A DNA stretch of 64,000 bases from assembly GCA_016867975.1 (NCBI GenBank), contig VGIC01000003.1, forward strand, positions 1 to 64,000, given 5' to 3'. The position numbers and the translations under genes are program-made. The notes under the pieces were generated by a model. The model was not told the DNA's origin. It saw nothing but the letters and a program-made list of their open reading frames with translations, and did not search any database. Of this stretch, positions 25,485 to 34,866 are shown in pieces (position 1 is the first letter of the stretch; the number at the start of each line of letters is the position of its first letter). This DNA is from Betaproteobacteria bacterium. GTDB taxonomy: Bacteria > Pseudomonadota > Gammaproteobacteria > Burkholderiales > Methylophilaceae.

Positions 25485-27334
25485 CGGTCTCGATCGGTAT
25501 CCAGCATCTGCATGTAGATCTGCTCCAGATCTTGAGTGAAGCGTGCCGTGTCAAATAATGCCGAATTCCTTCTTTCGTTGAGTAATTGTTGTTTCAGCGA
25601 CATCAGCAGCTCAGGATTTTTGGCCAGATGAAGTGCTTGTTGTGTATAGGCATCCAAGCTGTGAGTGACCAGTTGCGGCAGTCCAGCAGCCTTTAGCAGA
25701 CTGCCTGCGACGCGAGCAGAAAAAGTACTTCCCGCACACGTCAGTACGGGGACCCCCATCCATAGGGCGTCACTGCATGTGGTGTGTGCATTGTAGGGTT
25801 GCGTGTCCAAGAACAAATCGGCATGCACGTGTCGTGCTAAATGCTCTGCAAGGTTGACCCGAGGTGCGAAAATGAGGCGGTGAGCCGAGATGCCGAGCGT
25901 TTCTGCCTTGCGAATTAAGTTTTGTTTAGCCCACGGATTACAGTCCAGCAGCCATAGTACGCTTTCAGGGATGATCTGTAGCAGGTGCATCCAAGCGGAG
26001 AATATTTCAGGCGTGATTTTGAATGACTGATTAAAACAGCAAAATACCAAGCCGTTATCGGGTAGCGCACAATCTCGGCGCGATGGTGTTTTGCCGATAG
26101 GACGTTGACGGTCATTGGGCTGATAAGCATGGGGTAATCGAGCCATTTTTTCAGCAATGTCGTGCGCAGAATCAGGCGGTGTGATGAATTCATCCGTCAG
26201 GATATAGTCGAACAAAGAGGTGTTAGCATCGCCGCCCATGGTGCCGGGAAACCCAAGCCAGTTGATGCTCACTGGGGTGGGGTGTAGGGCAGCGATGCCA
26301 CTGCGACTGGTTTGAGTGAAGCCGGTTAAATCCACTAATATGTCGATACCACAGGCATGAATCTTGTTGGCGGCATCCACTTCAGACAGCGTGCGGATAT
26401 CATGGAAGTGATCAAAAGCTTTTTCCAGCCTAGCTCTGGCGTTGGATTTGTCATTCACCCCGAATGAAAAGGCAACAATCTCAAATTTAGACCTGTCGTG
26501 CAGTTCTATCAGTTCGCTGATTAAAAAAGCCAATGGATGCAGGCGAAAATCGGAAGACAGATAGCCGATTCTGATTTTTTCACCGGCAGATTTTACTTGG
26601 TGATGGAACGGATGTGACTGGCCGTGTTCTATCAGTTTGGCATAGCGATTATGAACCCAGTTGTCCGCGCAGCGCTTTTGTTCTGCGGCGGTGGTGCCAG
26701 GCATGGCCAAAAAGGCAAAAGGTGAAATCTGTGCATCCGGCTTGGTGTTCACCCACTGGCGAATCTCATTCACATCGCTTTCCAGTGTGTCCCAGTCGCA
26801 GAGATGCTGCTGTTGGTGTACTAGATGCACTTTAGCATGATACAGCTGCGGGTTTAGCTTTAAGGCCTGCTGATAGTTTGCAATCGCTAAGTCCAGTTGG
26901 CCTAACTCACGTTGCACATTACCTAGATTATTGTAGGCGTCTGCGTCCTTGGGGTTAAGTTGGATCGCTTTTAGATAATGCTTTGCAGCTTCCGCTGGTT
27001 TGCCAAGCTCGCGCAGGGCATTGCCCTGATTGTACCAATACTCGGCATTATCGGGCTGGTATTGCAACGCTTCTGAGAAACAGGCCTCCGCCACGGCAAA
27101 GCGACCTAGGGCGTGGGCTTCATTCCCCAGTGCTTGCAGGGCATAACAAAGCGCATGAATAACGTCCTGATTGCCTTTAAGCACGCGCAGCAGGCGTCTG
27201 AAATAACCTGCGGCTTCTTCGTAACGTTTGAGTTCTACGCATAAATTGCCGCAGTTGATTTGTGCGCCCAAATCTTTGGGATTTTTTAGCAATATTTGCT
27301 GGAAATGTTTCAGATCATTTTCTAAGGTTTGCAT
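25481..27334 (-). CDS. TPR-containing O-GlcNAc-transferase-like glycosyltransferase (GT41)
   Basis: A 617-aa protein. Residues ~1-165 are tetratricopeptide repeats (e.g. AEYWYNQGNALRELGKPAEA and ADAYNNLGNVQRELGQ). The rest is the bacterial SPINDLY/OGT catalytic region: IRIGYLSSDFRLHP, ILVDLTGFT, VSINWLGFPGTMG, FCCFNQSFKITPE and LFLDTQPYNAHTTCSDALW. Such enzymes glycosylate proteins (flagellins, adhesins, EF-P-like targets) or remain unassigned. No target gene or sugar-nucleotide gene is adjacent. The 3' end overlaps the DUF4202 stop by 4 nt, convergent. Confidence 0.88.
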   Translation of the reverse strand: MQTLENDLKHFQQILLKNPKDLGAQINCGNLCVELKRYEEAAGYFRRLLRVLKGNQDVIHALCYALQALGNEAHALGRFAVAEACFSEALQYQPDNAEYWYNQGNALRELGKPAEAAKHYLKAIQLNPKDADAYNNLGNVQRELGQLDLAIANYQQALKLNPQLYHAKVHLVHQQQHLCDWDTLESDVNEIRQWVNTKPDAQISPFAFLAMPGTTAAEQKRCADNWVHNRYAKLIEHGQSHPFHHQVKSAGEKIRIGYLSSDFRLHPLAFLISELIELHDRSKFEIVAFSFGVNDKSNARARLEKAFDHFHDIRTLSEVDAANKIHACGIDILVDLTGFTQTSRSGIAALHPTPVSINWLGFPGTMGGDANTSLFDYILTDEFITPPDSAHDIAEKMARLPHAYQPNDRQRPIGKTPSRRDCALPDNGLVFCCFNQSFKITPEIFSAWMHLLQIIPESVLWLLDCNPWAKQNLIRKAETLGISAHRLIFAPRVNLAEHLARHVHADLFLDTQPYNAHTTCSDALWMGVPVLTCAGSTFSARVAGSLLKAAGLPQLVTHSLDAYTQQALHLAKNPELLMSLKQQLLNERRNSALFDTARFTQDLEQIYMQMLDTDRDR

Positions 27335-27343
27335 GGTGTGATT

Positions 27344-28555
27344 TTAGCCTAATTTAGCTAAACGTTTTAACCCGAGGCTGCGTAGCAAAAAGCGATTAGG
27401 ATTCATTAAACCGGCTATTTCAGCGGGCATAGGCAGTGCTTCATTGCAAATTAACGTCGCTAATAGTTCAGCGCACAATGGCGCACTGGTGAAGCCTTTG
27501 CTACCGTGTGCGATGCTCATATACAGCCCCTTCACCCACGGCAGACTTTCAACAGGGGAGCCTGCGCGTACAGGTGCAGACCTCAGTGCTTCACCGTCGA
27601 GTAGCCATCCTGCAAGTGGCCAGTAATCCATGCTGCTGCATCTTAGAGAGACGCGTCCTGCTGCCACATGGGTGTGTAAAGCCTGATGTAGCTGCGGTGA
27701 GAGGTGGTTGAGTTTAGTAAGATTGGTTAAGTGGTCTGTTGCGGTGACCTCCAGTGTTTCGCCCGATGTGTTGGAGAAAGTAGCGCCCAAGCAATGATGG
27801 GGGGCTGACTGGTAGAGATAGTTTGCTGGGCTCAGGTAGCCATCACTGCATAGAATGACCTTGACTGACTGACTGGTTTGCGTGGCCTTGAGTAGCGTCA
27901 CTTGCCCGCGCACGGCCTGGGTGTGCAGTGGCAGATGGGGAAAAAATCGTTGTGCGTCATTCGCGTTGGCAATCACGGCTATATCTGCGGCTGCGATTAA
28001 ATGTTGGTCGGCATAGACCTCAAACAGCCCTTGCTTGTTGGTGAGGCTAGTCACCTCATGTGCTGTGGTGATTGAGATGTTGGGGTGTTGCGTCAGACGC
28101 AGGCAAAGTTTGTGCGGGTTGACCCAGCCCGCGTGAGGAAAATACAGGGCATCATGCGCCACTTCAATGCCTGCAAGCGTGCTTGCTTCTTTTGAGTCAA
28201 CATACCTGACTACGTCTGTACGATGATGGAGTGCTGCGACTTTTTGGATGCGCTTCTGTTCTCTTGGGGTAAAGCCAAGCTGCAGCATTCCGCAACTGCT
28301 AAAATCGGCTGGCGGTAGCTTGAGTGATTGATATAGCGCTAAACTGTGTAAGTAACTCGCTAGTGCAAATTGGCTACTGGCTTCTTCACCGCTTAGGCGC
28401 GGATAGAGCATGGCCAATGGGTTGCCGGAGGCCTCGCTGGCGATGGTTGGGTTTCGCTCTATGAGCGTGACTTTCAGGCCGCGTTTTGCTAGGCCGTGGG
28501 CTGTGCTACAACCGGCAATGCCACCACCAATGATGATGGCGGTTTTAGCTATCAT
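27344..28555 (-). CDS. mnmC: FAD-dependent cmnm5(s2)U34 oxidoreductase domain of tRNA modification (MnmC C-terminal part)
   Basis: A 403-aa DAO-type flavoprotein matching the C-terminal half of E. coli MnmC, which removes the carboxymethyl group from cmnm5U34. It has the Rossmann loop IIIGGGIAGCSTAHGLAKRG, ASGNPLAMLYPRL, HAGWVNP and MSIAHGSKGFTSAPL. I start it at ATG 28555, with GGAG ~7 nt upstream; an in-frame GTG exists at 28579. It overlaps the 3' end of mnmD by 11 nt in another frame. The two halves of MnmC are thus separate but probably coupled. Confidence 0.9.
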   Translation of the reverse strand: MIAKTAIIIGGGIAGCSTAHGLAKRGLKVTLIERNPTIASEASGNPLAMLYPRLSGEEASSQFALASYLHSLALYQSLKLPPADFSSCGMLQLGFTPREQKRIQKVAALHHRTDVVRYVDSKEASTLAGIEVAHDALYFPHAGWVNPHKLCLRLTQHPNISITTAHEVTSLTNKQGLFEVYADQHLIAAADIAVIANANDAQRFFPHLPLHTQAVRGQVTLLKATQTSQSVKVILCSDGYLSPANYLYQSAPHHCLGATFSNTSGETLEVTATDHLTNLTKLNHLSPQLHQALHTHVAAGRVSLRCSSMDYWPLAGWLLDGEALRSAPVRAGSPVESLPWVKGLYMSIAHGSKGFTSAPLCAELLATLICNEALPMPAEIAGLMNPNRFLLRSLGLKRLAKLG

Positions 28556-29291
28556 TTTTTGCTCCGGCATATTGACCACAGATCATTTCACGCTTTTTGC
28601 CAAACCCTGTGCGTTTTTTGACTAGAAAGCCCGCTACGGTGAGACCACGCCTGACGAAGCCGGCACTGGTGAAGGTTGCCAAGGTTGTGGCAGGGTGTGA
28701 CAGTCGTGCCATTTGCTCGAACAGAGCAGGTTGCCACATGTCAGGATTTTTGGCAGGTGAGAAGCCATCTAAGAACCAGGCATCTGCCCGATGTTGTGCC
28801 TGGGTTAATTGTTCAGTTGCATCGCCAATCAGTAATGATAAACGTACCCGATGGTTGTATAACGCAATGCATTTTCCGTCCAAAAGGCATGAGTACTGAG
28901 CGAGTAGCTCGGTGTTGTAATTACTTAGCTCTGGCCACAAGGTGAGTGCGCACGAGATGTCGTGCAAAGTGAGCGGGTGTTTTTCTGTGCTGATGAAATG
29001 CAATATTGCTTGTGGTGGTGCTGTGGCCAGCCATAACTTGAGTGTGCAAAGAAAATTCAGACCGGTGCCAAAGCCCGTTTCTATGATGGTGAAGCTTTGC
29101 AGGTCAGGCTGTTGCCAGCGTTGGCGCAAATCATTGCCCTGCAGGAATACGTACTCGGTTTCTAATAGGCCATTTTCAGTTGAAAAGTAAACGTCTTGAT
29201 ATTCTGCCGAGTATGGCTGTTGGTTTTGCCAATCCAATACGGCTGGTTGATTTGGTGCAGGGGCGTTGGTTGTGATGTTGTCATGAGACAT
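28545..29291 (-). CDS. mnmD: tRNA nm5(s2)U34 methyltransferase MnmD (MnmC N-terminal part)
   Basis: A 248-aa SAM-dependent methyltransferase corresponding to the N-terminal domain of MnmC (DUF752 family). Motifs: IIETGFGTGLNFLC (SAM loop), WFLDGFSPAKNPDMW and ATFTSAGFVRRGL. It makes mnm5U34 from nm5U34. It is complete as a stand-alone protein, ending within the start region of the oxidoreductase gene. A single +/-1 shift in the overlap would join them into a classic bifunctional MnmC. Confidence 0.9.
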   Translation of the reverse strand: MSHDNITTNAPAPNQPAVLDWQNQQPYSAEYQDVYFSTENGLLETEYVFLQGNDLRQRWQQPDLQSFTIIETGFGTGLNFLCTLKLWLATAPPQAILHFISTEKHPLTLHDISCALTLWPELSNYNTELLAQYSCLLDGKCIALYNHRVRLSLLIGDATEQLTQAQHRADAWFLDGFSPAKNPDMWQPALFEQMARLSHPATTLATFTSAGFVRRGLTVAGFLVKKRTGFGKKREMICGQYAGAKNDS

Positions 29292-29297
29292 ATGGGA

Positions 29298-30443
29298 TTA
29301 CTCTTTTGCATGACCAGTAATGCCTAGAAACAATCTGATCATGCCATAGGCGATCCATGATGCCATACGTTTGAAGATGCTGGCGTGTTCCCATTCTTGC
29401 ACCGTGATCTTAGTGGCACCTTCCTTTATCAGGGTGTCCAATTCTTTTTTGAGCTGTTGAGAGAAGGCGCGGTTTTTCACTATGATATTGGCTTCATGCG
29501 CCATCAACAGGCTGAAGGGGTCAATGTTGGATGAGCCAACCGTTGCCCAGTTGCTGTCAATTACTGCGACTTTGCTGTGCATAAAACTTTTGCGGTATTC
29601 GTAAAGCTCAATGTGTTGGCGTAAGAATTCGTTGTAAAACGCATGGGTGGCGAACATTAAAAAGTACTCTTTTCGCCCCTGTAGCAGCAATTTTACTGTG
29701 ACACCACGTTTTGCTGCATCAATCAGCGCCCTGCGGAATCTCCAGCCGGGCACGAAGTAGGCGTTGGCGATGATGATCTCGGAAACGGCGTTGGTGATAG
29801 CTGATAAGTATGCATTTTCAATATCGCGCCGATGCAGGACGTTATCTCTGATTACGAACGCTGCATCCATGTCGCCTTCTGTCCTGATGTTGTAGTGATA
29901 GTGCGTTTGTTTGACTACATGCCATAAGTGAGTGAGTGCGACACGCCGCCACAGGTTACGTACATTATTCTCCATGCTATGCATGAGTGGCCCTTTGATT
30001 TGTACCGCATAGTCGATACGTGGTGGCGTTTGGTGCGGCGTGTTTTGATCATCAATGATGTTAATGCCACCAATGAATCCAATATGTCCATCAATCACTG
30101 CGACCTTGCGATGCATGCGTCTTAGGCGGTTCTTTTGCAGCGACCATGGAGATATCTTGGGTCGGTAGAACATGACACGGATGCCAGACTGCTCCAGTTC
30201 GTTGACGTATGCCTTGCTCAAATGCTTGCTACCAAAACCGTCAATCAGCAGATTGACCGATACATTACGTTGCACCGCTTGTTTCAGCGCATTCCCGATT
30301 TGGAGGCCGACGTTGTCAATTGCATAGATGTAGAACTGTAAAAATATCTCGTGTTTCGCGTTTTTAATGGCCAATAGCAGAGAGGGGAAGTATTCACTGC
30401 CGTTGCGTAAAAGGGTGATGTGATTGCCGCGCGTGTAGTGCAT
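29298..30443 (-). CDS. clsB: Cardiolipin synthase B-like phospholipase D family protein
   Basis: A 381-aa PLD-superfamily enzyme with two HKD motifs: HRKVAVIDGHIGFIGG (~100-115) and HSKVAVIDSNWATVGSSN (~290-307). It has no N-terminal membrane helices, matching ClsB/YbhO rather than ClsA. It follows a ybhP-like gene directly (start codon 1 nt after that stop), the same order as E. coli ybhP-clsB. I start at ATG 30443 because the upstream extension overlaps ybhP without family similarity. It would condense phospholipids to cardiolipin. Confidence 0.88.
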   Translation of the reverse strand: MHYTRGNHITLLRNGSEYFPSLLLAIKNAKHEIFLQFYIYAIDNVGLQIGNALKQAVQRNVSVNLLIDGFGSKHLSKAYVNELEQSGIRVMFYRPKISPWSLQKNRLRRMHRKVAVIDGHIGFIGGINIIDDQNTPHQTPPRIDYAVQIKGPLMHSMENNVRNLWRRVALTHLWHVVKQTHYHYNIRTEGDMDAAFVIRDNVLHRRDIENAYLSAITNAVSEIIIANAYFVPGWRFRRALIDAAKRGVTVKLLLQGRKEYFLMFATHAFYNEFLRQHIELYEYRKSFMHSKVAVIDSNWATVGSSNIDPFSLLMAHEANIIVKNRAFSQQLKKELDTLIKEGATKITVQEWEHASIFKRMASWIAYGMIRLFLGITGHAKE

Positions 30444-30444
30444 T

Positions 30445-31206
30445 TTATTTGTCCGGGCTACGTACCAGTGTCGCGGACAGTACCGCATGGTCGGATAGCT
30501 TGAAGAAATGGGTGCCTGAATTGACTGCTACATGCTTGATGTGAAAGCCGCGGGAATAGATGCGGTCTAGCCTTAATAGCGGTAGCCAGGATGGGAAGCT
30601 ACGTGCCGGCTTTCCGGTGTGCTGCTGAAATACTTCATGCAGATTTAATTGCTGGGCGAAACTCCTGCCGGAACGCAAGCTCCAGTCATTAAAATCGCCG
30701 GCAATGATCAGTGGTTCATTGGTTGGAATGTGGTTGTGAATGTAATTGGCTACATGGGAGAGCTGTTGGTGCCGCCAACGAGCGAATAAACCCAAGTGCA
30801 GGCAAATGGTGTGCAAAGGGCTATCCCAATTAGGTGGGCTGATGATGCTGTGCAGCATGCCTCGATCTTCGATACTGTGCGCTGAAATGTCGATATTGCT
30901 ATTTTTAATGATGGGGAATTTTGACAGCAGGGCATTGCCGTGATGACCGGCAGGGTAGATTGAATTTTTTACATAGGAATAATCTGTCCAAACTTGATCC
31001 GCCAGATATTCCATTTGACCGGCACTTGGCCATGCGTTGAAGCGTTTGCTATGCGTATGATGCACATTACGCACTTCCTGCAGGAATACGATATCGGCAT
31101 TGAGATTTCGCAGTAAATCACGTTGATGTTGCAGTGAAAAACTGGCATTAAAATGGGTCATGCCTTTGTGGATGTTGAATGTTGCAACGCGCAGGGTGTT
31201 ATGCAC
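30445..31206 (-). CDS. ybhP: Endonuclease/exonuclease/phosphatase family protein (YbhP-like)
   Basis: A 253-aa EEP-fold protein: RVATFNIHKGM (Asn), VFLQEVRN (catalytic Glu), LIIAGDFNDW (DxN) and LSDHAVLSA (SDH). These are all the metal-dependent phosphoesterase residues. The genetic link to clsB is the same as in E. coli, suggesting a role around phospholipid metabolism rather than DNA, though the substrate is not known. Confidence 0.87.
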   Translation of the reverse strand: MHNTLRVATFNIHKGMTHFNASFSLQHQRDLLRNLNADIVFLQEVRNVHHTHSKRFNAWPSAGQMEYLADQVWTDYSYVKNSIYPAGHHGNALLSKFPIIKNSNIDISAHSIEDRGMLHSIISPPNWDSPLHTICLHLGLFARWRHQQLSHVANYIHNHIPTNEPLIIAGDFNDWSLRSGRSFAQQLNLHEVFQQHTGKPARSFPSWLPLLRLDRIYSRGFHIKHVAVNSGTHFFKLSDHAVLSATLVRSPDK

Positions 31207-31238
31207 AGTAACTTTACTTTAAACTATAGCGGAGGTTA

Positions 31239-31511
31239 ATGATAAAAAGAGTAATCTTCAGCGCCATTGGTGATATTGATGCTACCGATCCAGTACTGGT
31301 AGCACTCGCGAATCGCATACAGGAATACCTGCTTGTTTTTCTTGAGCTGGATGAATGGTCGTTGTCATATGGAAACTGGGTGTTTTGTTATACGAGTGCT
31401 GATGTCGATATCCTTTTTAACCAATTGTTTCATGTCATCACGAGTATTTCACCATTGCCCTTGTATGCGGCATCCCCAACAAAACGTCTTACGCGTTGGG
31501 CATTCAGTTGA
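31239..31511 (+). CDS. Hypothetical 90-aa protein, convergent with and overlapping fhcC
   Basis: A 90-codon frame starting at ATG 31239 just after GGAGG (31231-31235, a tight 3-nt spacing). It begins MIKRVIFSAIGDIDATD and has protein-like composition in its first ~65 codons. The last 28 codons overlap the end of fhcC on the opposite strand. I do not recognise it. It fills what would otherwise be a 220-nt gap between ybhP and fhcC, which favours a real gene, but a chance frame is possible. Confidence 0.4.
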   Translation: MIKRVIFSAIGDIDATDPVLVALANRIQEYLLVFLELDEWSLSYGNWVFCYTSADVDILFNQLFHVITSISPLPLYAASPTKRLTRWAFS

Positions 31512-32236
31512 CTGAATGGTGTGTCGAGTCGAGAAAATGACTTGAACAGCAAGTTCAAGAAAGGCAATGTGTGCGTGCCGCAGTCTTGTATCGTCGCGTG
31601 CAAATGGGGTTGTTTTTTGAGTAGCAGCGTGCCGCGATGCATATTGAATGCAGTATAAGTGCCAAGATTGCCTAGCACGCCGATGGTGCCGGCAATCATA
31701 CGGCTGGCACAGTAATCGCCAGCATTGCCTTCAATGAGGATTAAGCCGCGGCGCATCTGGTCGCCCACGCGGTCACCTGCGTTTCCTTTTACAATCACTG
31801 TACCGCCTAACATCCCTTTGCGAGAGCCGTCTGTACCCGCGCCCAGGAAATCTCCAGTATTGCCATGAATCGTGATTAAGCCGCTACGCATTGAGCAGGC
31901 GACAAACGCTGCTGTATTGCCTTTGCAGTCGATTTTGCCGTTTTTGAGGTGATATCCTAAATATGCGCCGGCATCGCCCTCAACGGTAATCTGCCCGCTG
32001 GTCATGTTAGCGCCGATATAGTCGAGTTTGTCAGTAGCATTCTGAAAAATGATGTGCTCACAATCATTGCCGCTGATGTGAAATAACTCACCTGCTGTGA
32101 CGGAGCTGTTGCCGTATTCTAAGTTGATTTTCGCGATGTCTTGCGCCGACTTTCCTGCCAGTGTATTAGGTGTAAGCGGGCTGCAATTGACAGAGAATTG
32201 TGGCGTTTGTTTTAATTTAAAAGTGAGTGCGCTCAT
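31430..32236 (-). CDS. fhcC: Formyltransferase/hydrolase complex subunit C (FhcC)
   Basis: A 268-aa homologue of formylmethanofuran dehydrogenase subunit C. It is a right-handed beta-helix of GxGxxxG-type repeats (e.g. GQITVEGDAGAYLG, GLITIHGNTGDFLG, GTVIVKGNAGDRVG, GLILIEGNAGDYCA). In methylotrophic bacteria FhcC scaffolds the FhcABCD complex, which converts formyl-H4MPT to formate. It overlaps fhcD by 4 nt and ends the fhc unit. Confidence 0.94.
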   Translation of the reverse strand: MSALTFKLKQTPQFSVNCSPLTPNTLAGKSAQDIAKINLEYGNSSVTAGELFHISGNDCEHIIFQNATDKLDYIGANMTSGQITVEGDAGAYLGYHLKNGKIDCKGNTAAFVACSMRSGLITIHGNTGDFLGAGTDGSRKGMLGGTVIVKGNAGDRVGDQMRRGLILIEGNAGDYCASRMIAGTIGVLGNLGTYTAFNMHRGTLLLKKQPHLHATIQDCGTHTLPFLNLLFKSFSRLDTPFSQLNAQRVRRFVGDAAYKGNGEILVMT

Positions 32237-33141
32237 GATTGGCTGCTATTCAAAATATCACGCAGTTTGAAAAGGTGTGGACCTAGCTTGCCGCCATAAT
32301 TACCAGCTGAGATGCGTTTTACCCCGCTCGCTTCACCCAATTGGCAAATGGCTTCTATCCCCACTTTCATGGAGCGCGCGATATCTTCAAAGGTTAAACC
32401 ATCAATCACGATTTCCATTACGCTTTCAATTTCGGGGGATAGTTCGCTATGGGTTACGCCCTTTAGGGTCGGGCAGAATGCATCGTTGGTGGATGCGAAC
32501 ATGGTTTTGTATTGACTGCCGACTTTTGAGCCAGAACGCACTACACCGCCTGGAAATGGCATGATGACATTGCGAATCTGCTTCATGGCCTCGATTGCGG
32601 TTTCGGCTGCAGCCAGTGCTTCTGGCTGTGAAGTCGCTAAAATCAAAAAGTTGCCACCACCAATGGCACGCACCATGCCCGTGGTTTCCTCTGTCAGAAA
32701 TTCACCATCCATCACAGGAATACGCCAGTAGCGTTTGCCATCAATCAGCTTTGAGGTTTGGAAGCCATCACCGAAATAGCGCAGATGTTTACCTAGGCTG
32801 ATTTTGTCCTCAGAATCAATGCCTGCAAAAGCCGCAGCTGTCGGGCAGGTGAGGATACATTGCCCCATGCGGGTTTCCAGTTGTTGCATCAACACTTTGC
32901 TGCCCATAGCGAACATCAGGATGCTGATGCCAGGTCTTCCATCTGGTGTCTCTTCTGCAGACATTTCGCGCTCGATGCCCGCTTCAACGCCACAACCAAT
33001 GACGGAAGTTGCAAAGCCGGTCATGGCATTAGCGGCGTTGTAAGCCCATTTGTGATTTTGAGCGGTAATAATGACCCTTGTGCCACGCATATTGAATGCT
33101 TCAGCAAAGGTATCGTCGATTTGTATGCCGTTAATGATCAT
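32233..33141 (-). CDS. fhcD: Formylmethanofuran:tetrahydromethanopterin formyltransferase subunit (FhcD/Ftr)
   Basis: A 302-aa Ftr. Recognisable segments: TFAEAFNMRGTRVIITA, TGFATSVIGCGVEAGIE, TPDGRPGISILMF, GGGNFLILATSQ and ISAGNYGGKLGPH. It moves the formyl group from H4MPT to methanofuran within the Fhc complex. It overlaps fhcA by 4 nt (translational coupling). Together with FhcA, B and C it marks the H4MPT-linked C1 oxidation pathway. Confidence 0.96.
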   Translation of the reverse strand: MIINGIQIDDTFAEAFNMRGTRVIITAQNHKWAYNAANAMTGFATSVIGCGVEAGIEREMSAEETPDGRPGISILMFAMGSKVLMQQLETRMGQCILTCPTAAAFAGIDSEDKISLGKHLRYFGDGFQTSKLIDGKRYWRIPVMDGEFLTEETTGMVRAIGGGNFLILATSQPEALAAAETAIEAMKQIRNVIMPFPGGVVRSGSKVGSQYKTMFASTNDAFCPTLKGVTHSELSPEIESVMEIVIDGLTFEDIARSMKVGIEAICQLGEASGVKRISAGNYGGKLGPHLFKLRDILNSSQS

Positions 33142-34820
33142 GATTTTTTCTGGTTTGTAATGATTTTTCCACGGCCGTCGTCACTGATTTCATCGTCAGC
33201 AATCTTAAAGTTGCCAACTTGCATGGTCAGGTATTTGTCGAAGTAGCTTTGCAGGTCTTTCTCTATGGTGGTGTCGAACGATGGTTTTGCCGTGTGTGTT
33301 GCGCCCCATACCACTTTGCTGACTTTGCCGTCTTTTACGACCAGTTCGCCATTTTTGAATACATAATCAGGTTTGGCAAACATGGCCTCGCGGTCCGGTT
33401 GATCTGTGTAAACGGTGATGTCCGCTTGAGCGCCAAATCCAAGATGTCCGCAGTCATTCAGGCCAATCAGTTTCGCAGCACCGGCGCGTGTCATGATGGC
33501 AATCTCGTATAGAGTATATTCACGTTCCAGGCTGGTGAGGTTGCTCATTGCCTGCGCATCTAAATTCAGCTTGGCGAAGGCATCGTTTCTGAAGGTCTTA
33601 TCCATTAACAGGCGGATCAGATGCGGATAGCTCGTGAATGGCGCACCGTTGGGGTGATCGGTGGTTAAGAAGATGCGCCATGGGTCTTCTACGCTTAAGA
33701 ATAGCTCAAGGCCAATCGCCCATTGCAATGCGTTCACGTAATTCTGGTCGCGATATTTGAATGGCACCACGCCACAGCCGGCATCGCACTCGATGTCCAT
33801 GATCACTGATTTTTTCGGGTTGGCATGTTTGGCATTGAGGTGCTGCATCATGGTATCACCGGAAGCCGTCACGGTCTGGTTGAACAGAATCTGGCCGACA
33901 TCTGCTGTGATATGTTTGTTCTTATTCAATGCTTCAGCGATCTGCGCCGCAGCAGATGAGAATTTCTTGTCACCCTCAGTGCCGTAACTGTGAAACTGAA
34001 TGTGTGTCAGGTGCATTGGCAAGCCGTCGCTTGCGCCCATGGTATTCAGCGTGGTTTCAAAGTTACCAGCGACGCCCAAATTGTTGCAGTGTACATGCAG
34101 GGGCTTTGCAATCCCCAGTTCGTGTACGGCACGGCTCAGACGTTGTAGAATCTCGCGTGGGGAGACTTGGTAATGCACGTTGTTCTCATCCAAATCCTGC
34201 TTGCGCTGATTGAATTTGAACGCGTTGATGCCGCCAGGATTGACCACTTTGATGCCAATCGCCTGAGTGGCATGCAGTATCCATGCGACATAGTCATTGA
34301 TGGTTTTTTGGTCTGCTTTCTGGCTAATCAGTCGCAGGAAATAGTCATCATTCCCCAGCATGGCGTAACCACCCTTATCAATCATGGGGGTGTCGCCCAT
34401 TTCCAAGTGCGCCTGACGTGCATTTGCCGGTAATATGGCAGGTTCGAATGCAGCGGTATAGCCCATTTCAATGTATCTAAATCCTGTATCGGTGGCGCTG
34501 GGCACTGCGTGATGGCTGCAATGTGGCGTGCAGATATGTACTTCATGATCGGTTGAATTCTTGATTTCCTGCAGCTGTTTCTGTTGATACTCTGGCAACA
34601 TCATTCGGGCGATGTTCATCTTGCCACCACCGATGTGGCTGTGCATATCAATCGCACCCGCCATCACGACCTTTCCTTTGAGGTCATAGGTCTGGCTGAT
34701 TTTTGCCTCATCCATTGGTTTGGGAACGATGCGCCCTTGATGGATGTAGATATCTTCCACCACGCCATCTTTGACATGGGCTGGGTCATAAATCCTGCCA
34801 TTTTTCAGTAGGGTAATCAT
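33138..34820 (-). CDS. fhcA: Formyltransferase/hydrolase complex subunit A (FhcA)
   Basis: A 560-aa amidohydrolase-family subunit, homologous to FmdA/FwdA. Metal ligands appear in AIDMHSHIGG (HxH), HVHCNNLG and TTDHPNGAPF; VNPGGINAFKF precedes the active-site region. It hydrolyses formyl-methanofuran to formate. In bacteria this hydrolysis replaces the redox reaction of the archaeal enzyme. 46 nt separate it from fhcB. Confidence 0.96.
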   Translation of the reverse strand: MITLLKNGRIYDPAHVKDGVVEDIYIHQGRIVPKPMDEAKISQTYDLKGKVVMAGAIDMHSHIGGGKMNIARMMLPEYQQKQLQEIKNSTDHEVHICTPHCSHHAVPSATDTGFRYIEMGYTAAFEPAILPANARQAHLEMGDTPMIDKGGYAMLGNDDYFLRLISQKADQKTINDYVAWILHATQAIGIKVVNPGGINAFKFNQRKQDLDENNVHYQVSPREILQRLSRAVHELGIAKPLHVHCNNLGVAGNFETTLNTMGASDGLPMHLTHIQFHSYGTEGDKKFSSAAAQIAEALNKNKHITADVGQILFNQTVTASGDTMMQHLNAKHANPKKSVIMDIECDAGCGVVPFKYRDQNYVNALQWAIGLELFLSVEDPWRIFLTTDHPNGAPFTSYPHLIRLLMDKTFRNDAFAKLNLDAQAMSNLTSLEREYTLYEIAIMTRAGAAKLIGLNDCGHLGFGAQADITVYTDQPDREAMFAKPDYVFKNGELVVKDGKVSKVVWGATHTAKPSFDTTIEKDLQSYFDKYLTMQVGNFKIADDEISDDGRGKIITNQKKS

Positions 34821-34866
34821 GCTTTATACATACTCACCTTAATCTAGGCTCACTTTAAATCAGCGC

